NCBI GenBank assembly: GCA_018830925.1
Contig: JAHJRK010000139.1
Location: 1-5,008 of the forward strand
Reading direction: 5' to 3'
Source of the DNA: Pseudomonadota bacterium
Lineage (GTDB): Bacteria > Desulfobacterota > Desulfobacteria > Desulfobacterales > RPRI01
DNA length: 5,008 nt
Part shown: in pieces, positions 4,456 to 5,008 of the stretch
Position numbering within the stretch: position 1 is the stretch's first letter
Layout of the letters: every line of letters begins with the position of its first letter
Position numbers and translations under genes: made by a program
Notes under the pieces: generated by a model
What the model saw: only the letters and a program-made list of their open reading frames with translations
Databases searched by the model: none
Told to the model about the DNA's origin: nothing

Positions 4456-5008
4456 TATCTTCGATATGTTGACCATAAAGGCCTTGGTTTCAGGAATTCT
4501 GGTATTGGGATCGCCTGTCGACGGTGTAAGAAGGTTCGCACTCTCCTCCTTGCCGCTGACGGGCCATCGCCATCCGAAGTTATACGGTATTCCGACCTGG
4601 TGAACTATGCCGTCTCCAATTTTCATCGGCTTGAAACGCTTGGTTACGACCGCTGTACATTCCAAAGATCCGCGTGCTGAAGATGCTTTAACACGCTCTC
4701 CGTTTTTTATTCCTTTCAGCTTTGCAAGCTCTTCGCTCATTTCAACGAATACCTGCGGCTGAAGTTCGAGAAGCCATGCCTGGGGACGGGTCATAAGACC
4801 TGTCTGCCAATGCTCGGAAACGCGGTATGTTGTGCAGACAAACGGATATTTAGGATCGCATGTTGCATAAAGATCCGCATCCGTGCCGTAAACAGGAGCT
4901 GTCGGATTCATGCGCTGAGAACTCATGAAATTCTTCTCGACAGGACATTCCAGGGGTTCATAATGTTCCGGCAACGGTCCGTCTGCCAGACCGGGACCGA
5001 AGATCTGA
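4444..5008 (-). CDS. fdhA: Formate dehydrogenase catalytic (alpha) subunit, C-terminal part (partial)
   Basis: These are the last 187 residues of the molybdenum or tungsten catalytic subunit, which oxidises formate to CO2. The frame is open to the window edge, so the 5' end is missing. The visible part is the molybdopterin-dinucleotide-binding domain. It begins FGPGLADGPLPEHYEP, then CDPKYPFVCTTYRVSEHWQTG and LMTRPQAWLLELQPQVFVEMS. Further on come LKGIKNGERVKASSARGS and HQVGIPYNFGWRWP, then a tail with LLTPSTGDPNTRIPETKAFMV. Segments such as HWQTGLMTRPQ and FGPGLADGP...EHYEP are typical of FdnG/FdhA. The tail is closest, as I remember it, to the periplasmic Desulfovibrio-type FdhA. The catalytic Cys/Sec residue, the N-terminal [4Fe-4S] cluster and any Tat signal would lie upstream of the window. 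A TTG at 4974 is not a start, as homologous sequence continues beyond it. fdhB follows after 5 bases. Confidence 0.93.
   Translation of the reverse strand, partial: QIFGPGLADGPLPEHYEPLECPVEKNFMSSQRMNPTAPVYGTDADLYATCDPKYPFVCTTYRVSEHWQTGLMTRPQAWLLELQPQVFVEMSEELAKLKGIKNGERVKASSARGSLECTAVVTKRFKPMKIGDGIVHQVGIPYNFGWRWPVSGKEESANLLTPSTGDPNTRIPETKAFMVNISKIKRG

Noticed and set aside
4214..4603. 129-codon plus-strand open frame opposite fdhA and fdhB
   Set aside because: It is antisense across the junction of two clear genes and has no family resemblance.
4972..4974. TTG codon as an alternative start of a short fdhA-like protein
   Set aside because: The frame stays open upstream to the window edge and encodes typical FdhA sequence (FGPGLADGP), so the gene simply continues outside the window.
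4444..5008. Selenocysteine codon or insertion element in fdhA
   Set aside because: The catalytic residue lies in the N-terminal part of FdhA, outside the window. No in-frame TGA occurs here before the true stop.

Overview
The window looks like part of the chromosome of a Gram-negative anaerobe with a periplasmic formate dehydrogenase. A Desulfobacterota (sulfate reducer or syntroph) or Nitrospirota member is the best guess. The clues are moderate GC content, a DMSO-reductase-family FdhA paired with a soluble three-cluster FdhB, exported thioredoxin-like and DUF4384 proteins, and many short-period intergenic repeats. No phylogenetic marker gene is present, so the taxonomy is an inference.

Plus strand, 1-1551: the last 24 codons of an unrecognised gene (ends at 76), then an exported TlpA/ResA-like thioredoxin with a WCGPC active site (145-639), then an exported DUF4384 protein (691-1551). 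All three point the same way with gaps of about 50-70 bases and are probably co-transcribed. Positions 1552-1635 form a short convergent junction full of short tandem repeats.

Minus strand, 5008-1636: this is a formate dehydrogenase operon. In transcription order it holds the C-terminal part of the catalytic subunit fdhA (4444-5008, 5' end outside the window), fdhB (3719-4438), a 14-bp perfect hairpin, and fdhE, the maturation protein (2684-3568). A 48-residue membrane-anchored CXXC microprotein (2535-2681) and a NapH-like polytopic membrane polyferredoxin (1636-2529) follow. The last three genes are almost contiguous, with gaps of 2 and 5 bases. FdhAB would oxidise formate. FdhE would assist assembly of the catalytic subunit. 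The membrane polyferredoxin, perhaps helped by the CXXC microprotein, is a candidate route for electrons to or through the membrane, because no cytochrome-b FdhC subunit is visible.

The least ordinary parts are the CXXC microprotein paired with the polyferredoxin, the polyferredoxin gene whose last ~22 codons are built from octamer and heptamer repeats, and the strong hairpin between fdhB and fdhE.
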